NCBI RefSeq assembly: GCF_030063335.1
Contig: NZ_JASISW010000003.1
Coordinates: forward strand, 186,001-250,000
DNA length: 64,000 nucleotides
Source of the DNA: Rhodococcus sp. G-MC3
GTDB taxonomy: Bacteria > Actinomycetota > Actinomycetes > Mycobacteriales > Mycobacteriaceae
Direction: 5' to 3'
The position numbers were made by a program, and so were the translations under genes. Each line of letters starts with the position of its first letter. Position 1 is the first letter of the stretch. Below, piece by piece: positions 9,099 through 22,434 of this stretch. The notes under the pieces are model-generated. The model had not been told where the DNA came from. It made no database searches and saw only the letters and a program-made list of their open reading frames with translations.

Positions 9099-12000
9099 CT
9101 CTCACCGACGACACCCGTACCGACGCGGCCACGACGCTGCTGCCGCTCACCGGAGCGCAGTGGGGTATTTGGAATGCCCAACGTCTCGAACCGGATTCGC
9201 CGTACTACCTCGTCGGTGAGGTTCTCGAGATCGTCGGTACCGCTACCGAGGTGCCCATCGATCTCGTCGCGCTGGTGGACGCCATCGAGGCGACCATCGG
9301 TGAAGCGGACACGATGCGCCTGCGCTTCATCGACACCGAAGACGGTCCGCGTCAGTGGATCACCGAGGCCGGCGCGTTGACGATCTCTGTTGTGGATCTG
9401 TCCGAACGGCCCGATCCTCGCGCGAGCGCCGAGGAGCTCGTCGTGCAGTGCAGGGCCGAGGCCGCTGAGATGTGCCGTGAGATGGTGGACCGCGAATTGT
9501 TCGCCTATACCCTGCTGCAGCTCTCACCCACCGAGGTGTGGTGTGTGCAGCTCTATCACCACTTGGTTGTCGATGGCTACTCGGCTGCGATGATCTCGCG
9601 CCGGATCGCGGCTCGCTACACCGCCGCGGTCGCCGACAAGCCTTTGCGTCCCAATTCATTCGGATCTTTCACGGACGTGGTGGCCGAGGATGTCACCTAT
9701 CGAGAGTCCGCGCAGGCAGCGACCGATCGCGAGTACTGGTCCGCCGCTTTGACCCCGCTGCCGGAGCGGCACGGACGCGGCGGCTCGAGCGACAGCCCGG
9801 CAGAGCGGACGTACTCGGCCAGAGCCGTCGTCGACGCCGGCGCCATGGATCGGATCAAGCAGATCGCCGACGAGTGCGGGTGCACCTGGGCGGACGTGCT
9901 GATCGGTGGATACGCCGGATTTGTCGCACGCTTGCTGAACACCTCCGACGTGGTGATCGCGTTCCCGATGTTGGTGCGTACCACCCGGACGTCCCTGACC
10001 ACGCCGTCGATGGCCGTCAACGTGCTGCCGTTGCGGGTGTCGATCGGACTCGGTGACGACATCACCGCCCTGGCGATCGCGACGGCAGCGGTACTGAAAG
10101 ATCTTCGTGAGCATCAGCAGTACCGCGGTGAGGACATTGTGCGCGACCTCGCGGCGCCCGGTGTCGGCGCCCTGTTGCACGGCGTGGGGATCAATCTCAA
10201 GGCGTTCGACTTCGATCTGAACTTCGCCGGTGCGGTCGGGACGCTGCGCAACGTCGCCGGTGGTCCGCCCGAAGAACTCGGTCTCACCGCCACACCCATC
10301 GACGGCGGCCGAATGATGCTCGGATTCGAGGTCGACGCGCGGCAGATGACCGAAACCGCGGTCCGCGGCCGTGTCGAGGGCTTGGCCGGATTGTTGTCGG
10401 CGCTGTGCGCACCCGAGCAACCGTGCCTGGGCCGCATAGATATTCGGACGAGCGGACTCGATCGGGACTGGGTTGCAGCTCCGATTCCGGCGGCAGAGCA
10501 ATGGTCCATCCCTGAGATGTTCGACGCGATGGTCGCCGCCCATGGCGGCGACATCGTGCTGACCGAATCCGCTACGTCCTGGACCGCGACGCAACTGGCG
10601 GCCCGGGTGCACGCGATCGCACGTCTCGTTCGTGCACGCGGAGTGGGACCGGACGACATCGTCGCCCTTGCGCTTCCCCGATCGGTCGACCTTGTCGCGA
10701 GCATCTTCGCTGTCTGGACGGCGGGCGCCGGATACGTCGTACTCGATCCGGCTTACCCAGCCGAGCGGTTGAACGATCTTGCCCGACGCTCGGCTCCGTC
10801 GATCCTTCTGTGCGAAAGAGTCTCTCCCGTACCGAATGTCGACGTGGACATTGTTGCGTTGGCGGACGAACGTGTTCGGGTCGAGTTGGCATCCTTCCCC
10901 GCCGGACGACTCGAAGCTCACGAACTGCTCAAGGCCCGGCATCGCGATCACACCGCCTACGTTCTGTTCACATCCGGCTCCACGGGAACCCCCAAGGGGG
11001 TGGTCGTCCGCGCCGGCGGCCTAGCGCACCTCGCCGCCCGGCACCGCCGCACTCTGTATGCCGACGCCACGCGCCGCGTGGGCGGCCGCAGGCTCCGGGT
11101 CGCCCATACGACATCCTTCGCCTTCGATGCATCCCTCGATCCGCTACTGTGGATTCTCGACGGTCACCGTATTCATCTGTACGACAGCGAAGTTCAGCGT
11201 GATGCAGATCTTCAGGTCGAGTTGTTCTCGGCAGACGGCATCGACGTGGTCGACACGACTCCGTCCATGGCATCGTTCCTCGTGGATGCAGGACTCGTCA
11301 GGACTGGTTCCGTCAGCACTGGTTCCGTCAGCACGATCGTCGTGGGCGGCGAGGCGTTGCCGCCCGCTCTCGCCGGGCAGCTGAGCGCGAGTAAGGCTGT
11401 GGTGCACAACATGTACGGCCCGACCGAGGCCACTGTCGACGCTATCGGCGGTGAGGTCACCGGCGTGGACGTGCGGATCGGACGGCCGCTGGAGGGGACC
11501 GCGGCCTACCTTCTCGACGGAGCTCTGCGACCGGTTCTCGACGGTGAGACGGGCGAGTTGTATCTCGCGGGACCGCAACTGGCACGTGGCTATCTGGCCA
11601 TGCCCGCAGCCACGGCCGATCGCTTTTTGGCGGATCCGTTCGATCCGGCGGGCGGTCGGATGTACCGCACGGGCGATTTCGCCCGCTGGGACGCGGCGGC
11701 GGGATACGAGTACCGCGGGCGAGCCGACGATCAGGTCAAGATTCGCGGGCACCGCGTCGAACTGCGCGAGGTCGAGGCGGCACTGGCCGCGACGACCGGC
11801 GTCGGTACCGCGGTCGCGATTGTGGAGGGAAGCGGCACGGCGGCAAAGCTTCTCGGCTACGTCGTCGTCGACGCAGGAGCCGATCTGCTGACCGCTGACG
11901 GCATCCGGCGCGACATGCTGACCCGGGTACCCGATCACATGGTCCCCTCGCTGGTCACCGTACTTCGCGAGCTGCCGGTCACCGTAAACGGCAAGGTGGA

Positions 12001-15000
12001 TCGCGCACGGCTTCCCGCGCCGCAGGCGGCCGATGTCTCCGGTGGGCGTGCCCCGAGCACGGCCGCAGAATTCGCCTTGTGCACCGTCCTTGCAGACGTC
12101 CTCGGCCACGACGAGGTTTCGCTGGGCTCAGATCTGTTCAGCCTCGGCGGCGACAGCATTGCCGCAATCAGCATCAGCAGCAGACTGCGCGCACATTCGG
12201 TGCTTCTCACTCCCAAAGAGATTCTCACCGGACGTGATCTCGCGACACTTGCAGCGATCAGCAGAACCCCCTCGCGGATCGCCGCGGCCGCTGCCGAAGA
12301 CGTTGCGTTCGGACCATCACCGGCAACCCCGATCCTGCGTCGCGTGCTGGAGGGCAGTCCCCCGGACTCGACGGCTGCGTACGCGCAGTGGACGGTCGTC
12401 GAGGTAACCGAGCACATCGAGCTCGCCGCAGTGCGTTCGGCCGTATCGGTCATGCTCGAACGTCATGCGGCACTGAGAATCCGCGTCGCCGACGAGAACA
12501 CCGTCGAGATCGCGCGTGAGCAGGCCGTCGTTGAGTCGGACGTGACCGAATACGGTCCGGTGGACACCGATCGATTCGACGAGGTTGTCGTCGAACTCGC
12601 GCGCGAACTCGCTGCGGACCTGTCGCCGCGTACCGGGCGCATGCTGCAGATTGCCGTGATCAGAACATCCGGCGGGCAAGACCGAGTGCTCACGGTTGTG
12701 CACCATTTCGCTATCGACGCGGTGTCGTGGCCTGTCCTGCTCAGCGATTTGATCGGTGCCGTCGGTTCCCGCGCGTTGCCGGCGGTCAGCGGAACGTCGT
12801 GGCGTCGCCGAGCGGTGGATCTGGCCGAACGCGGATCGGCCCACCGGTACCTCGACGAGCTCGATCACTGGACCACAGTCCTGGGTGGGGAGCAGGAACC
12901 CGTCGTCGACGCCGCACTGCGGCCGAGCATCGATACTCACGCCACCTCGTCCGTCACCCGCACCGGCTACTCCGCGGCAGTCACCTCCGCGGTCATCGAT
13001 GATCTGTGCACAAAGTACCGCTGCCGTCCGGACGAGGTCCTGCTCGTGGCGCTGACGGTGGCCGTACGCGCATTCCGCGGCGAGGGTCTCGGCGACTTCC
13101 CGGTCCTGATGGAAGGCCATGGTCGCGACGGTGACGGTGCCGCCACCGAAGACTTCGGTCCGACCGTTGGCTGGTTCACCACGGAATACCCGGTGTCCGT
13201 GCCTGCTGCCGCACTGAATTCGGCCGAGCGTGTCGGCGAAGCGCAGGGAGGAGGCGCAGTGGTGGCTGCGCTGCTGCACGAGATCAAGGCGCGGCGTCGG
13301 GCAGGCCGCGACAACGGAATCGGCTACGGCGTCCTGCGATACCTCGACGACGCAGGCAGTTCGCTGTCGGCGCTGCCCGAGCCGCAGATCGTGCTCAACT
13401 ACCTCGGCAAGGCGAGTGCAATGTCGGGGGAGGGCTGGAAGACCCTCTCCGCCGACGCATTCGGTGTTGTGGAGCCGCCGGATCGGATGCTTACCGAGGT
13501 GTTGGCACTCAACGCGTTCGTGCGCGACGGGGACGGCAGGGGCGGCGGCTCGACGCTGTCGGTCGAATGGACCGCAGCCGGTGAGCTGCTCGCAGCCGAC
13601 GATGTTCTTGCGTTGCAGGAACATTTCAGGCAGGCATTGGAAGGTATGGCCGCACATGCCGCGCTGTTCACCGGTGGACTGAGTGCCGTCGACACCGGCG
13701 TCGTCGACGTCAGCCAGGACCAGATCACTCACCTGGAATCGCTGAACGGACCGCTGGATCGACTGCTGCCACTGTCGCCACTGCAGCAGGGGCTGCTCGC
13801 GCACTCCGCTCGCTACAGCGACCACGACGTGTACACGTTGACCGCTGTGGTCGATCTGCACGGCAGCCTCGACGCCGACCGTCTGAGGCGCGCCTTCACC
13901 GCAGTCGTGCACCGCCACCCCAACCTGGCAGCGAGCTTTCACTTCGACACTGTCGATACGCCCGTGCAGGCCGTCCCCCGCAGCATGAGCATCGACTGGC
14001 GAGTAACGGACCTTCGCGAGCTCACCGAGGCCGGCGCCCGCGCCGGCGCCGACCAGGCAGGCCGTATGGCGGCCGGTCGCGTGTTCGACGTCAGCTCGGG
14101 TCCACTGCTCGCCGGTCACGTCCTTCTCCTGCCCGGCAACCGGACCACGCTCGTCCTGAACGCGCATCACCTCGTGACCGACGGCTGGTCGACGCCGATC
14201 GTCCTGCGTGAACTGGTGCACGTCTACAACCACCTCGACGGCGACCTCGATCCACTGCCACCCGCACCCGACTACGGCGACTACCTGCGCTGGCTTGCCA
14301 CGCGTGAACGGCGCGAGATGCTTGCGGCGTGGCGCGATCGACTGGGCGGACTCGATGAACCGACCCTCGTCGCGCGCGGAGAGGGCACAGGGGAAAGCAC
14401 CCTCGCGCAGGAAGCGAAGATTTCCGAGACGCTCGGCGAAAGGCTCACCGAGTTCGCACAGGACAACGGCTTGACGGCAAACACTGTGGTGCAAGCCGCG
14501 TGGAGCGCGATTCTGTCCGCGCTCGTCGGCCACTCCGACGTGGTCTTCGGCACGACGGTCTCGGGGCGCCCCGCCGATCTCGACCGTGTCGAACAGATGG
14601 TGGGTCTTTTCAGCAACACTGTCCCGGTTCGGCTTCACCTGGACGAGCGACCGTTGAGGGACGTGCTGCGGCGCAGTCAGAGCGAACAGTACGACCTCGG
14701 AGATGCCGAACACCTGCCGCTGCCGGAGATCATTGCCTGCAGTGACATTCCCCGTGACATCGGTCGGGACGCCGGACTGTTCGACACCCTCGTCGTATTC
14801 GAGAACTATCCCAACCTCTTCGGGGGAGACGACGTCGGGCTCCCCGAGCACACCAGGGTCGTCGGCATCGGCAATCTCAGTCTCACCCAGTACCCGCTGT
14901 CACTGCTGGCCCCGCCCGGCACTCGCTTCCGGCTCGTCGTCGATCACGACCCGACCGTCCTCGACACCGCGATCGCCTCGGCCGTGACCGAGGCCTTGCC

Positions 15001-18000
15001 GACTGTTCTCGAACAGATACTTCTCGGACTCGATCGCCCAGCGCTGGAACTGATTCCGCAGTCCCTTCCTGCGCTGCCTGACCGGAGCCGCGCTCGGGTC
15101 GAACCGAGGCGCAGGCCTTCGTCGATTACGGCCGCACCGACCTCGGCCGTCACGACTGTGACGAGACTGCTGGCCGAGGTGCTCGACACACCGTTGGACC
15201 CGGACGACGATTTCTTCGAACGTGGCGGGCACTCGATCGCGGCAATGCGCGCTGTGAGCGGCCTGCGTAAGTCCGGCGTCGTCGTCACCGTGGCGGACGT
15301 CTTCGCCGCGCGTACCCCGCGGGCGATCGCCGCGATGTCCGGACAGGTCGGTCCGGACTCGCTGGGTGAAACCCCCATCGCAGTGCCTGCTGCCCCCGTG
15401 GTGTCGTCGGCTCAGGAACGGCTGTGGGTCCTTGCTCAGCTGGAGGGGCCGAGCCACACCCACGATGTTCCGGTGGTGCTCGAACTCACGGGCTCGGTGG
15501 ACGTGAGCGCACTTGCCCAGGCGTGGTCGGATCTGCTGGCGCACTATCGGATTCTGCGGACGTGCTACCCGCCGACTCCGGCTGGTGATCCGACGGTACG
15601 AGTCTTGGAGACAGACTCCGCTCCTGTGCTGACCGATCACGTCACCGAACTGCCGATGCATGAAGCGATCCGGGAGGTGTTGGAGGACCCCGAGGCAGTA
15701 TTCGACATCGCCGCCGCTGCACCCGTCCGTGCAGCGCACGTCCATGGAGCGAACTGGGCGGCAGTAATTCTCGTCGTTCACCACATCGCGATCGACGGCG
15801 CCTCGGTCCCGATCCTGCTCGACGCGCTGGCCACTGCCTACCGTGCCCGAATCGACGGCAACCCGGTGCAGCTGCAAGCGTCCGCCCCGGAATTCGCCGA
15901 GTTCGCTGCCGTCGATCGTGCGCGCACCGAGTCCGCCGAAGGCCTACGTGAATTGCAGTACTGGTGTTCGCGGCTCTCGAATCTGCCGTCGGAACTCGAA
16001 TTGCCGCTCGATCGTCCGCGGCCACGCACCGCCTCGCACCGATCGGTCGGCGCGAGTCGTGTTCTCTCCCGCGATCTCCTGGCGGAGATACGCGGGGCAA
16101 CGGTTCGGCACGGGGTGAGCCCTTTGATGATCGTCGAAGCAGCAGTGGCGTTGACGTGGCATCGGTTCGGGGCCGGTGACGACATCCCGCTCGGTACCAC
16201 GGTGTCCGATCGAGAGATACTCGGCGACGGGCGTTTCCGCGATACTGTCGGTTACTTGGTCAATACCGTGGTCCATCGGATTGACCTGTCCGGGAACCCG
16301 AGTACATCGCAGGTGCTCGACCGAGTACGAACCGCGGGACTGGACGCCCTCGAACACAGCGGCGCGCCTTTCGACCGGGTCGTCGACGCGCTCGCACCCG
16401 GTCGTGCGCAAGGACGTCATCCACTGTTCCAGACTCTCGTCGGACACGAGGTCGAAGGTGGTGCGCTGCACTTGGGCGAAGCAATTGCCACTCCGATCGA
16501 GCCCCTCGATCCACCCGCGAGAATGGATCTCGTCGTGTGGTTGCGAGAGAGCGCATCTGGGGCAGAACTACGGCTCGGCGGTGCCGCAGATCTGTTCGAC
16601 GCAGCGACTCTCGAGCACCTTCTCGACGAGGTTTTCGCAGTGCTCGAGCACGTTGTGACCCGGCCCGAGGCATCTGTCTCGGCCATCGGCGCCGGCGCGT
16701 CCACCTCGGGGGCGACGCGGAACGATCGTCCGCTCTCGGTGGTCGAACGATTCTGCGAACAGGTGCGTGCCCACCCGACTCGGCCGGCGATTTCATTCGG
16801 CGACAACGAGATCGACTACGGCAATGCCGGTCGCATGGTCGACGGGCTGGCTCGCGGCCTGACCGCGGCCGGGGTCCGAGCCGGATCGGTGGTCGGTGTG
16901 GCAGTCGGGCGTGACCATCACCTGCCTGTCTCGTTGCTCGCAGTATTACGATGCGGCGCCGCGTACCTGCCTCTGGACGTCGACTATCCGCGCGAGCGAC
17001 TGCAGTACATGATCGACGACGCCAGTCCCGTCTGCGTGCTGGTCACCTCCGACACCGTCGACGCGGCATCGTGGATGGACACCCCGTTCGTGCGCGCCGA
17101 TCGCGCCGATCGACCCGGTGATGCGGCGCTGCCTTCGATCCGGGACGTCGGTGACGATCTCGCGTATGTCATCCACACCTCGGGTACGACGGGAAAACCG
17201 AAGGGCGTCATGGTCACCACGGCGAACCTGGCGGCGTTCGCGGCAGCGGTCACCGAGCAGGGCTGGGTGCTACCCGCCGACCGGATCGTCGCGGTAACGA
17301 CCGTATCCTTCGACATCGCGGTACTGGAACTGCTCTGCCCGTTGACCGTGGGTGCATCGGTGGTCATCGCACCTCGCGCGTCCGTGGTGGATCCGAACGC
17401 GCTGTCCTCGCTCGTCACCGACTCCGGGGCGACCCTCGTTCAGGCGACGCCGTCCCTGTGGCGATTGCTCGCGGCCGTCGACCCTGCCCGGGGCTTCGGC
17501 GCCCTGCGTGCTCTGGTGGGCGGTGAGGCGCTGCCCACCGAACTTGCCGACCAGCTGACCGCTCAGTGCAGCGAGGTGTGGAATGTATACGGCCCCACCG
17601 AAGTCACGGTGTGGGCCACCGCCGACAAGCTCGCTGCTGGTGCCCCGGTCACCATCGGGGCGCCGTGGTCGGATGTCGGAGTACGAATCCTGGACCACTT
17701 GCTCCGTGAAGTCCCCGAAGGAGCTGCCGGTGAGCTGTACCTCGGTGGGGCGCAGGTGGCGCGTGGATACCTGAACCGGCCAGGGCATACGGCGACCCGA
17801 TTCGTGGCCGACCCCGATCATCGGGCCGAACGGCTCTACCGCACCGGGGATCTCGTCCGTCGCCGACGTGGCCGCATCGAATACCTGCGACGCACCGACG
17901 ACCAGGTGAAGGTCCGCGGATTCCGCCTCGAACTCGGCGAGGTCGACACCGTCCTGCGGTCCCTACCGGGTGTGCTCGACGCGGCCGCCAAGGTTGCCGA

Positions 18001-21000
18001 GATCGCCGATGGCACCGCCCGCTTGTTCGGTTACGTCGTACTGGAGGAAGGCACCGCGGTGGACTCGGTGCGCATGCGCCGTGCACTCGCCGAGTCGGTC
18101 CCCGACCAGTTCGTTCCACAGTCGATCACGGCGGTGGATCGACTGCCTCGGACACTGAACGGAAAATTGGACCGTGCAGCTCTTCCCGAACCCGTCGACG
18201 CTGTCTCTACGGGGCGAACCTCCGCGTCGCGTCTTGTTTTCGACGATCTCGTCGATGCCGCTGCTGACGTGCTCGGCATTACTGTCGACCCCGATTCAAG
18301 CTTCTTCGAGCTTGGCGGGGACAGCATCGCGGCGGTTCGTTTCGCGGCTGCCGCGACGAGCCGCGGTGTTCGATTCGCGGTGGCCGACGTGTTCGATGCT
18401 GCCAGCCTCACCGAACTTGCCGAGCGCGCAACGCGAACCGAACCCCTGCTTCCGAACGTGGACCGCGAATCGGATCTGGTGGCTCTCGACGACGACGCAC
18501 GCAGCTTCCTCGACGCGTCGTACCCGGGATGGCAGCAGGTGGTACCGCTCACGCCACTGCAGCGCGGCATGTACTTCCAGTCGGTCACGGGCGCAGTGGG
18601 TTCCACCGACAACTATCACGTCCAACACCAGTTCACATTCGCCGAACCGATCGACCGCCCGGCATTGGTCAGCGCTGCCGCCGCATTGTTGGAGCGCTAT
18701 CCCAATCTCGCCGCCGCGTTCAGCCATACCGCGTTCGACGAGCCTGTCGCAATCATCGGCCGGGCCACCGTCCCCATCGTCGAGCACAGCGCCGAATCAT
18801 GTGCGACGACACAAGCTCTGGCTGCTGCCGAATTCGCACGCCCCTTCGCGCTCGACCGTGCACCGCTGCTCCGGATGCTCATCGTTGCGGAACCGGAGGG
18901 CAGGCAGACTCTCCTTCTCACTCAGCATCACATCCTGACCGACGCATGGTCGCAATCGATCATGTTCAGCGAACTGTTCGTTCTCTACGGGGTGGCGCGC
19001 CTGAGTGCGGGCCTGTACCCGATCGGAACGGATCTGTCGGCTGCCCTGGCGCGCGTACTCGACCCACCCGCCGATTTCACCGACCACCTCCGGCACCTCG
19101 CGGGGCGTGAGAAGGCGGATTCCACCGATGCGTGGGCGAGATACCTTGCCGATCTCGCCGAGCCGACGATCCTCGCTCCTGGTGCCGACCAACAAGCGAT
19201 GTCGCTACCGAATCGGATCACGCGCGAAGTCGACGCCCGGATCGGCGACGCCCTCGCCCGCCGCGCCGCCGAGTACGGCGTCACGGTCGGCACGATCGTC
19301 GCGCTTGCGTGGGGACTGACGCTGCGCCGTGTGACCGGGCGCGACGACGTCGTGTTCGGGTCGACGGTGTCCGGCCGCGACCCGATGGTGCCTGCAGTAG
19401 AACGCATAGTTGGCTTGACGCTCAACACGGTTCCGGTCCGAGTGCGCACCTCACCCGGCGCCCGCTTACGCGACCTGCTGTCACGGATGATGACCGAGCA
19501 AGGTGGCCTCATCGACCACCAGCATCTGGGACTCGGTGAGATCTCCCGCGCCGCCGGATTCGCGACGCTGTTCGACACCTTGCTGGTGTTTCGAAACGTG
19601 GGCGGTGACGCTGTCCGATTCTCCACGTTCGAGCGAGCGGGAATCACCGCGGCCGAGGCGACCGACGCCACCCATTACGCCGTCACCGTGGACGTCGATC
19701 CGAGCAGCCGAAGCGGTTCGCTCGAGGTGACGATCGAACACCGCCGCGATCTGATCGACGACGACGCTGCGGAGTCGCTGCTGCGCACGATGATCGACAT
19801 GATCGCGGTGCTCACCGGCGACACCGCAACCAGGACGGTGGCCGACACCGGACGCTCGCGAACCGAGCTCGAACGGACGGCACTGAATCCCGTTCGCGTG
19901 TCCGTTCCCGTACCGGGCGAGCGAGAAGGAAGCATCGACACGCTGTTGAGCGAACGGGCCGCGGCGACCCCCGATGCGCCGGCGCTGACCTGCGGAACCG
20001 AGACCCTCACCGCCCGTGGTCTCGACGATCGTGTCACAGCCATGGCTCGGTGCCTCGCTCACTCGGGCGTGGGGCCTGGAGATGTCGTAGCGTTGTTGTT
20101 GCCGCGTATCGCCGATCACGTTGTCGCCATCTTTGCTGTGATGCGCACCGGGGCAGCGTATCTGCCGTTGGATCTGCAGAACCCGGCCGAGCGCCTGCGT
20201 GAGATCGTGACCGACAGTGGTGCACGCGCGGTCGTCACTATCGGCGATTCGGCCGTCGGGGTAGAGCTGGACGGTGTCACGGTGTTCGACCTGGCCGATG
20301 ATGCTCTGCGCGCGATCCTGGATGGAAGGGTCGCTGCCCCGGACGCACGCGTTCGGGGGCCGCGGTACGCCGATCAGCTTGCGTACGTGATCTACACGTC
20401 GGGCTCGACCGGCAAGCCGAAGGGCGTACAGGTAGGCCACCGGGGATTGACCGCGATGTACCACAATCATCGCGACGAGATCTTCGCTCCCACCGAGAAC
20501 TCCGTCGGCGGACGGCAACTGCGAATCGCCCACACGGTGTCGTTCTCCTTCGACATGTCGTGGGAAGAGCTGTTCTGGATGTTGGCAGGTCACCACGTCC
20601 ATGTCATCGACGAGACGATGCGGGTGGACCCGCGGGCACTGGTCCAGCACTACCGGACCGTGGGAATCGATGTGGTCAACGTGACACCCTCGTACGCAAG
20701 GGAATTGATCACGGCAGGGTTGCTCGACGACGATCGCGGGCCCTCCCTGGTGATGCTCGGCGGCGAGGCGGTACCACAGGAGTTGTGGACCAGGCTGCGC
20801 GAGCAACCTGGCGTCACCGGTTACGACCTGTACGGCCCGACCGAGTTCACGATCAACGCGATGGGGTCGTCCGTGGCGGACAGTGAAAGCCCGTGTCTCG
20901 GTGGTCCCGTGCGCAATGCCGTTGCTCGGGTTCTCGATTCAGGGCTGCGTCCCGTCGCGACCGGAGCCTCGGGCGAGCTGTACATGTCCGGTGACGGAAC

Positions 21001-22354
21001 GGCGCACGGCTACCTGGGCCGCACTGGTATGAGCAGCTCCGTGTTCGTGGCCGATCCCTTCGGCTCCGGGGCGCGGATGTATCGCACCGGTGACTTGGTG
21101 CGGTACATCCGCGGTGGTCGGCTCGAATATCTGGGCCGCGCCGACCGTCAGGTCAAGATCCGCGGCATCCGCATCGAACTCGGGGAGGTCGAGTCCGCCC
21201 TCGAGAGCCTGGACGGAGTGTCACGCGCGGCCGCCACCGTGCGAACGAGCGACTCGGCGACCCGGCTGATCGGATACGTCGTCGTCGACGGCACCGAGAC
21301 CGGTGATCTCCGCGCGCTGCTGCGAGAGCGTGTGCCGGCGCATCTGGTCCCCGCGCAGATCGTCGTCGTCGAATCGATCCCATTGACGGTGAACGGCAAA
21401 CTCGACCGGGCAGCGCTGCCGGCGCCGCCGAAACGGGATGTCGAGGAAACGCTGCACACCGACACCCAGAAAGCGGTCGCCGCGGTGTATCGCGAAGTAC
21501 TCGGGCGCGACGATGTGGGCGGCGACGACGGATTTGCCGACAGTGGCGGCGATTCCCTCTCGGCGATGCGTGTGGTCTCACGCTTGGGGCGCGAGGTCGG
21601 AGTCCGGATCGAGGTCGCCGAGTTACTCACTCGACAGACCGTGACGTCGGTGGCGGAGTACGTAGACCAACAGCGAGGCGGCAGCGCGGAAGCCGAGAGC
21701 CCAGAAGTAGAGAGCGAGGTAATCCATTGGGGAAGTGCGCGTACCGGCGATCCGCTGATCTGTATCCATCCCGCCGGGGGATTTGCGTTCGGGTTCTCTC
21801 CGCTGGCATCGATGCTGGATCGACCGGTTGTCGGGCTGCAACTACCAGCGCAAGATCGGCCAGGAACTTTCGACGAACTCGTCGGGCACCATCTCAGGTC
21901 CGTTCGTCGGCAGCAGCCGCATGGGCCTTGTCACCTGCTCGGCTATTCGTTCGGCGGCAACATCGCCTACGCGCTGGCTGCACACCTCACGGCGGACGGT
22001 GAAAGCGTTGCGTTCGTGGGTGTGGTGGATTCGGCACCGGTCGGCGACGACCGTGCGGGTGCGGAGCGCGGCACGCTCGACCGCGGGCCACGCGATGTGC
22101 CCGAGGAGTTCGCCGATGCGGTGGCACGCAATTTCGCCTACACCGCCTTGGTGCTGCAGACAGCCACACTGCCGAAATACGACGGCACGCTGACGCTCTT
22201 CGAAGCGCAGCGACACAGGCCTGTTCGTGGGTTCGCCGAACGATGGGCTCGAATCCACGACGCGGAACTCGTGGTCCACTCGGTGGACTTCGATCACGAC
22301 GGGATTGTCACAGCGGAAGGTTGGCGAGAAATCGTGCCACGACTACCCGTGTGA
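9095..22354 (+). CDS. Heterobactin-like nonribosomal peptide synthetase, C-A-T-E-C-T-C-A-T-C-A-T-TE
   Basis: This 4419-residue synthetase has 13 recognisable domains. C1 has HHLVVDG at 155-161 and should accept DHB. A1 spans about 480-980. T1 carries Ser1021. The E domain has HHFAIDA at 1203 and NYLGK at 1435. C2 has HHLVTDG at 1691. T2 carries Ser2047. C3 has HHIAIDG at 2229. A2 spans about 2550-3030. T3 carries Ser3077. C4 has HHILTDA at 3278. A3 spans about 3600-4100. T4 carries Ser4154. The TE has GYSFGGN with Ser4285. By alignment to GrsA, the pocket codes are A1 DADDVGMVDK (three Asp, suits a basic residue), A2 DILQLGVVWK (near the glycine code DILQLGLIWK) and A3 DMENMGLINK (near the hydroxyornithine code DMENLGLINK). 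C2-T2 has no A domain between or after it before C3. The predicted product resembles heterobactin of R. erythropolis, made by HtbG, which was also reported to have an unusual second module. The gene is probably iron-repressed. Confidence 0.93.
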   Translation: MTLTDDTRTDAATTLLPLTGAQWGIWNAQRLEPDSPYYLVGEVLEIVGTATEVPIDLVALVDAIEATIGEADTMRLRFIDTEDGPRQWITEAGALTISVVDLSERPDPRASAEELVVQCRAEAAEMCREMVDRELFAYTLLQLSPTEVWCVQLYHHLVVDGYSAAMISRRIAARYTAAVADKPLRPNSFGSFTDVVAEDVTYRESAQAATDREYWSAALTPLPERHGRGGSSDSPAERTYSARAVVDAGAMDRIKQIADECGCTWADVLIGGYAGFVARLLNTSDVVIAFPMLVRTTRTSLTTPSMAVNVLPLRVSIGLGDDITALAIATAAVLKDLREHQQYRGEDIVRDLAAPGVGALLHGVGINLKAFDFDLNFAGAVGTLRNVAGGPPEELGLTATPIDGGRMMLGFEVDARQMTETAVRGRVEGLAGLLSALCAPEQPCLGRIDIRTSGLDRDWVAAPIPAAEQWSIPEMFDAMVAAHGGDIVLTESATSWTATQLAARVHAIARLVRARGVGPDDIVALALPRSVDLVASIFAVWTAGAGYVVLDPAYPAERLNDLARRSAPSILLCERVSPVPNVDVDIVALADERVRVELASFPAGRLEAHELLKARHRDHTAYVLFTSGSTGTPKGVVVRAGGLAHLAARHRRTLYADATRRVGGRRLRVAHTTSFAFDASLDPLLWILDGHRIHLYDSEVQRDADLQVELFSADGIDVVDTTPSMASFLVDAGLVRTGSVSTGSVSTIVVGGEALPPALAGQLSASKAVVHNMYGPTEATVDAIGGEVTGVDVRIGRPLEGTAAYLLDGALRPVLDGETGELYLAGPQLARGYLAMPAATADRFLADPFDPAGGRMYRTGDFARWDAAAGYEYRGRADDQVKIRGHRVELREVEAALAATTGVGTAVAIVEGSGTAAKLLGYVVVDAGADLLTADGIRRDMLTRVPDHMVPSLVTVLRELPVTVNGKVDRARLPAPQAADVSGGRAPSTAAEFALCTVLADVLGHDEVSLGSDLFSLGGDSIAAISISSRLRAHSVLLTPKEILTGRDLATLAAISRTPSRIAAAAAEDVAFGPSPATPILRRVLEGSPPDSTAAYAQWTVVEVTEHIELAAVRSAVSVMLERHAALRIRVADENTVEIAREQAVVESDVTEYGPVDTDRFDEVVVELARELAADLSPRTGRMLQIAVIRTSGGQDRVLTVVHHFAIDAVSWPVLLSDLIGAVGSRALPAVSGTSWRRRAVDLAERGSAHRYLDELDHWTTVLGGEQEPVVDAALRPSIDTHATSSVTRTGYSAAVTSAVIDDLCTKYRCRPDEVLLVALTVAVRAFRGEGLGDFPVLMEGHGRDGDGAATEDFGPTVGWFTTEYPVSVPAAALNSAERVGEAQGGGAVVAALLHEIKARRRAGRDNGIGYGVLRYLDDAGSSLSALPEPQIVLNYLGKASAMSGEGWKTLSADAFGVVEPPDRMLTEVLALNAFVRDGDGRGGGSTLSVEWTAAGELLAADDVLALQEHFRQALEGMAAHAALFTGGLSAVDTGVVDVSQDQITHLESLNGPLDRLLPLSPLQQGLLAHSARYSDHDVYTLTAVVDLHGSLDADRLRRAFTAVVHRHPNLAASFHFDTVDTPVQAVPRSMSIDWRVTDLRELTEAGARAGADQAGRMAAGRVFDVSSGPLLAGHVLLLPGNRTTLVLNAHHLVTDGWSTPIVLRELVHVYNHLDGDLDPLPPAPDYGDYLRWLATRERREMLAAWRDRLGGLDEPTLVARGEGTGESTLAQEAKISETLGERLTEFAQDNGLTANTVVQAAWSAILSALVGHSDVVFGTTVSGRPADLDRVEQMVGLFSNTVPVRLHLDERPLRDVLRRSQSEQYDLGDAEHLPLPEIIACSDIPRDIGRDAGLFDTLVVFENYPNLFGGDDVGLPEHTRVVGIGNLSLTQYPLSLLAPPGTRFRLVVDHDPTVLDTAIASAVTEALPTVLEQILLGLDRPALELIPQSLPALPDRSRARVEPRRRPSSITAAPTSAVTTVTRLLAEVLDTPLDPDDDFFERGGHSIAAMRAVSGLRKSGVVVTVADVFAARTPRAIAAMSGQVGPDSLGETPIAVPAAPVVSSAQERLWVLAQLEGPSHTHDVPVVLELTGSVDVSALAQAWSDLLAHYRILRTCYPPTPAGDPTVRVLETDSAPVLTDHVTELPMHEAIREVLEDPEAVFDIAAAAPVRAAHVHGANWAAVILVVHHIAIDGASVPILLDALATAYRARIDGNPVQLQASAPEFAEFAAVDRARTESAEGLRELQYWCSRLSNLPSELELPLDRPRPRTASHRSVGASRVLSRDLLAEIRGATVRHGVSPLMIVEAAVALTWHRFGAGDDIPLGTTVSDREILGDGRFRDTVGYLVNTVVHRIDLSGNPSTSQVLDRVRTAGLDALEHSGAPFDRVVDALAPGRAQGRHPLFQTLVGHEVEGGALHLGEAIATPIEPLDPPARMDLVVWLRESASGAELRLGGAADLFDAATLEHLLDEVFAVLEHVVTRPEASVSAIGAGASTSGATRNDRPLSVVERFCEQVRAHPTRPAISFGDNEIDYGNAGRMVDGLARGLTAAGVRAGSVVGVAVGRDHHLPVSLLAVLRCGAAYLPLDVDYPRERLQYMIDDASPVCVLVTSDTVDAASWMDTPFVRADRADRPGDAALPSIRDVGDDLAYVIHTSGTTGKPKGVMVTTANLAAFAAAVTEQGWVLPADRIVAVTTVSFDIAVLELLCPLTVGASVVIAPRASVVDPNALSSLVTDSGATLVQATPSLWRLLAAVDPARGFGALRALVGGEALPTELADQLTAQCSEVWNVYGPTEVTVWATADKLAAGAPVTIGAPWSDVGVRILDHLLREVPEGAAGELYLGGAQVARGYLNRPGHTATRFVADPDHRAERLYRTGDLVRRRRGRIEYLRRTDDQVKVRGFRLELGEVDTVLRSLPGVLDAAAKVAEIADGTARLFGYVVLEEGTAVDSVRMRRALAESVPDQFVPQSITAVDRLPRTLNGKLDRAALPEPVDAVSTGRTSASRLVFDDLVDAAADVLGITVDPDSSFFELGGDSIAAVRFAAAATSRGVRFAVADVFDAASLTELAERATRTEPLLPNVDRESDLVALDDDARSFLDASYPGWQQVVPLTPLQRGMYFQSVTGAVGSTDNYHVQHQFTFAEPIDRPALVSAAAALLERYPNLAAAFSHTAFDEPVAIIGRATVPIVEHSAESCATTQALAAAEFARPFALDRAPLLRMLIVAEPEGRQTLLLTQHHILTDAWSQSIMFSELFVLYGVARLSAGLYPIGTDLSAALARVLDPPADFTDHLRHLAGREKADSTDAWARYLADLAEPTILAPGADQQAMSLPNRITREVDARIGDALARRAAEYGVTVGTIVALAWGLTLRRVTGRDDVVFGSTVSGRDPMVPAVERIVGLTLNTVPVRVRTSPGARLRDLLSRMMTEQGGLIDHQHLGLGEISRAAGFATLFDTLLVFRNVGGDAVRFSTFERAGITAAEATDATHYAVTVDVDPSSRSGSLEVTIEHRRDLIDDDAAESLLRTMIDMIAVLTGDTATRTVADTGRSRTELERTALNPVRVSVPVPGEREGSIDTLLSERAAATPDAPALTCGTETLTARGLDDRVTAMARCLAHSGVGPGDVVALLLPRIADHVVAIFAVMRTGAAYLPLDLQNPAERLREIVTDSGARAVVTIGDSAVGVELDGVTVFDLADDALRAILDGRVAAPDARVRGPRYADQLAYVIYTSGSTGKPKGVQVGHRGLTAMYHNHRDEIFAPTENSVGGRQLRIAHTVSFSFDMSWEELFWMLAGHHVHVIDETMRVDPRALVQHYRTVGIDVVNVTPSYARELITAGLLDDDRGPSLVMLGGEAVPQELWTRLREQPGVTGYDLYGPTEFTINAMGSSVADSESPCLGGPVRNAVARVLDSGLRPVATGASGELYMSGDGTAHGYLGRTGMSSSVFVADPFGSGARMYRTGDLVRYIRGGRLEYLGRADRQVKIRGIRIELGEVESALESLDGVSRAAATVRTSDSATRLIGYVVVDGTETGDLRALLRERVPAHLVPAQIVVVESIPLTVNGKLDRAALPAPPKRDVEETLHTDTQKAVAAVYREVLGRDDVGGDDGFADSGGDSLSAMRVVSRLGREVGVRIEVAELLTRQTVTSVAEYVDQQRGGSAEAESPEVESEVIHWGSARTGDPLICIHPAGGFAFGFSPLASMLDRPVVGLQLPAQDRPGTFDELVGHHLRSVRRQQPHGPCHLLGYSFGGNIAYALAAHLTADGESVAFVGVVDSAPVGDDRAGAERGTLDRGPRDVPEEFADAVARNFAYTALVLQTATLPKYDGTLTLFEAQRHRPVRGFAERWARIHDAELVVHSVDFDHDGIVTAEGWREIVPRLPV

Positions 22355-22434
22355 ACCCGGCGCGAAAAAATACGACCGGGCGGCGACCGAACCGTCCGGC
22401 AATACCGAAGATGATGATCTCGAAAGGATCCGCA

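Noticed and set aside
12317..14851. Long open frame of 844 codons antisense to the NRPS
   Set aside because: It lies wholly across the E-C2 region of a clearly coding frame; long antisense frames are expected in high-GC genes, and its translation has no recognisable domain.
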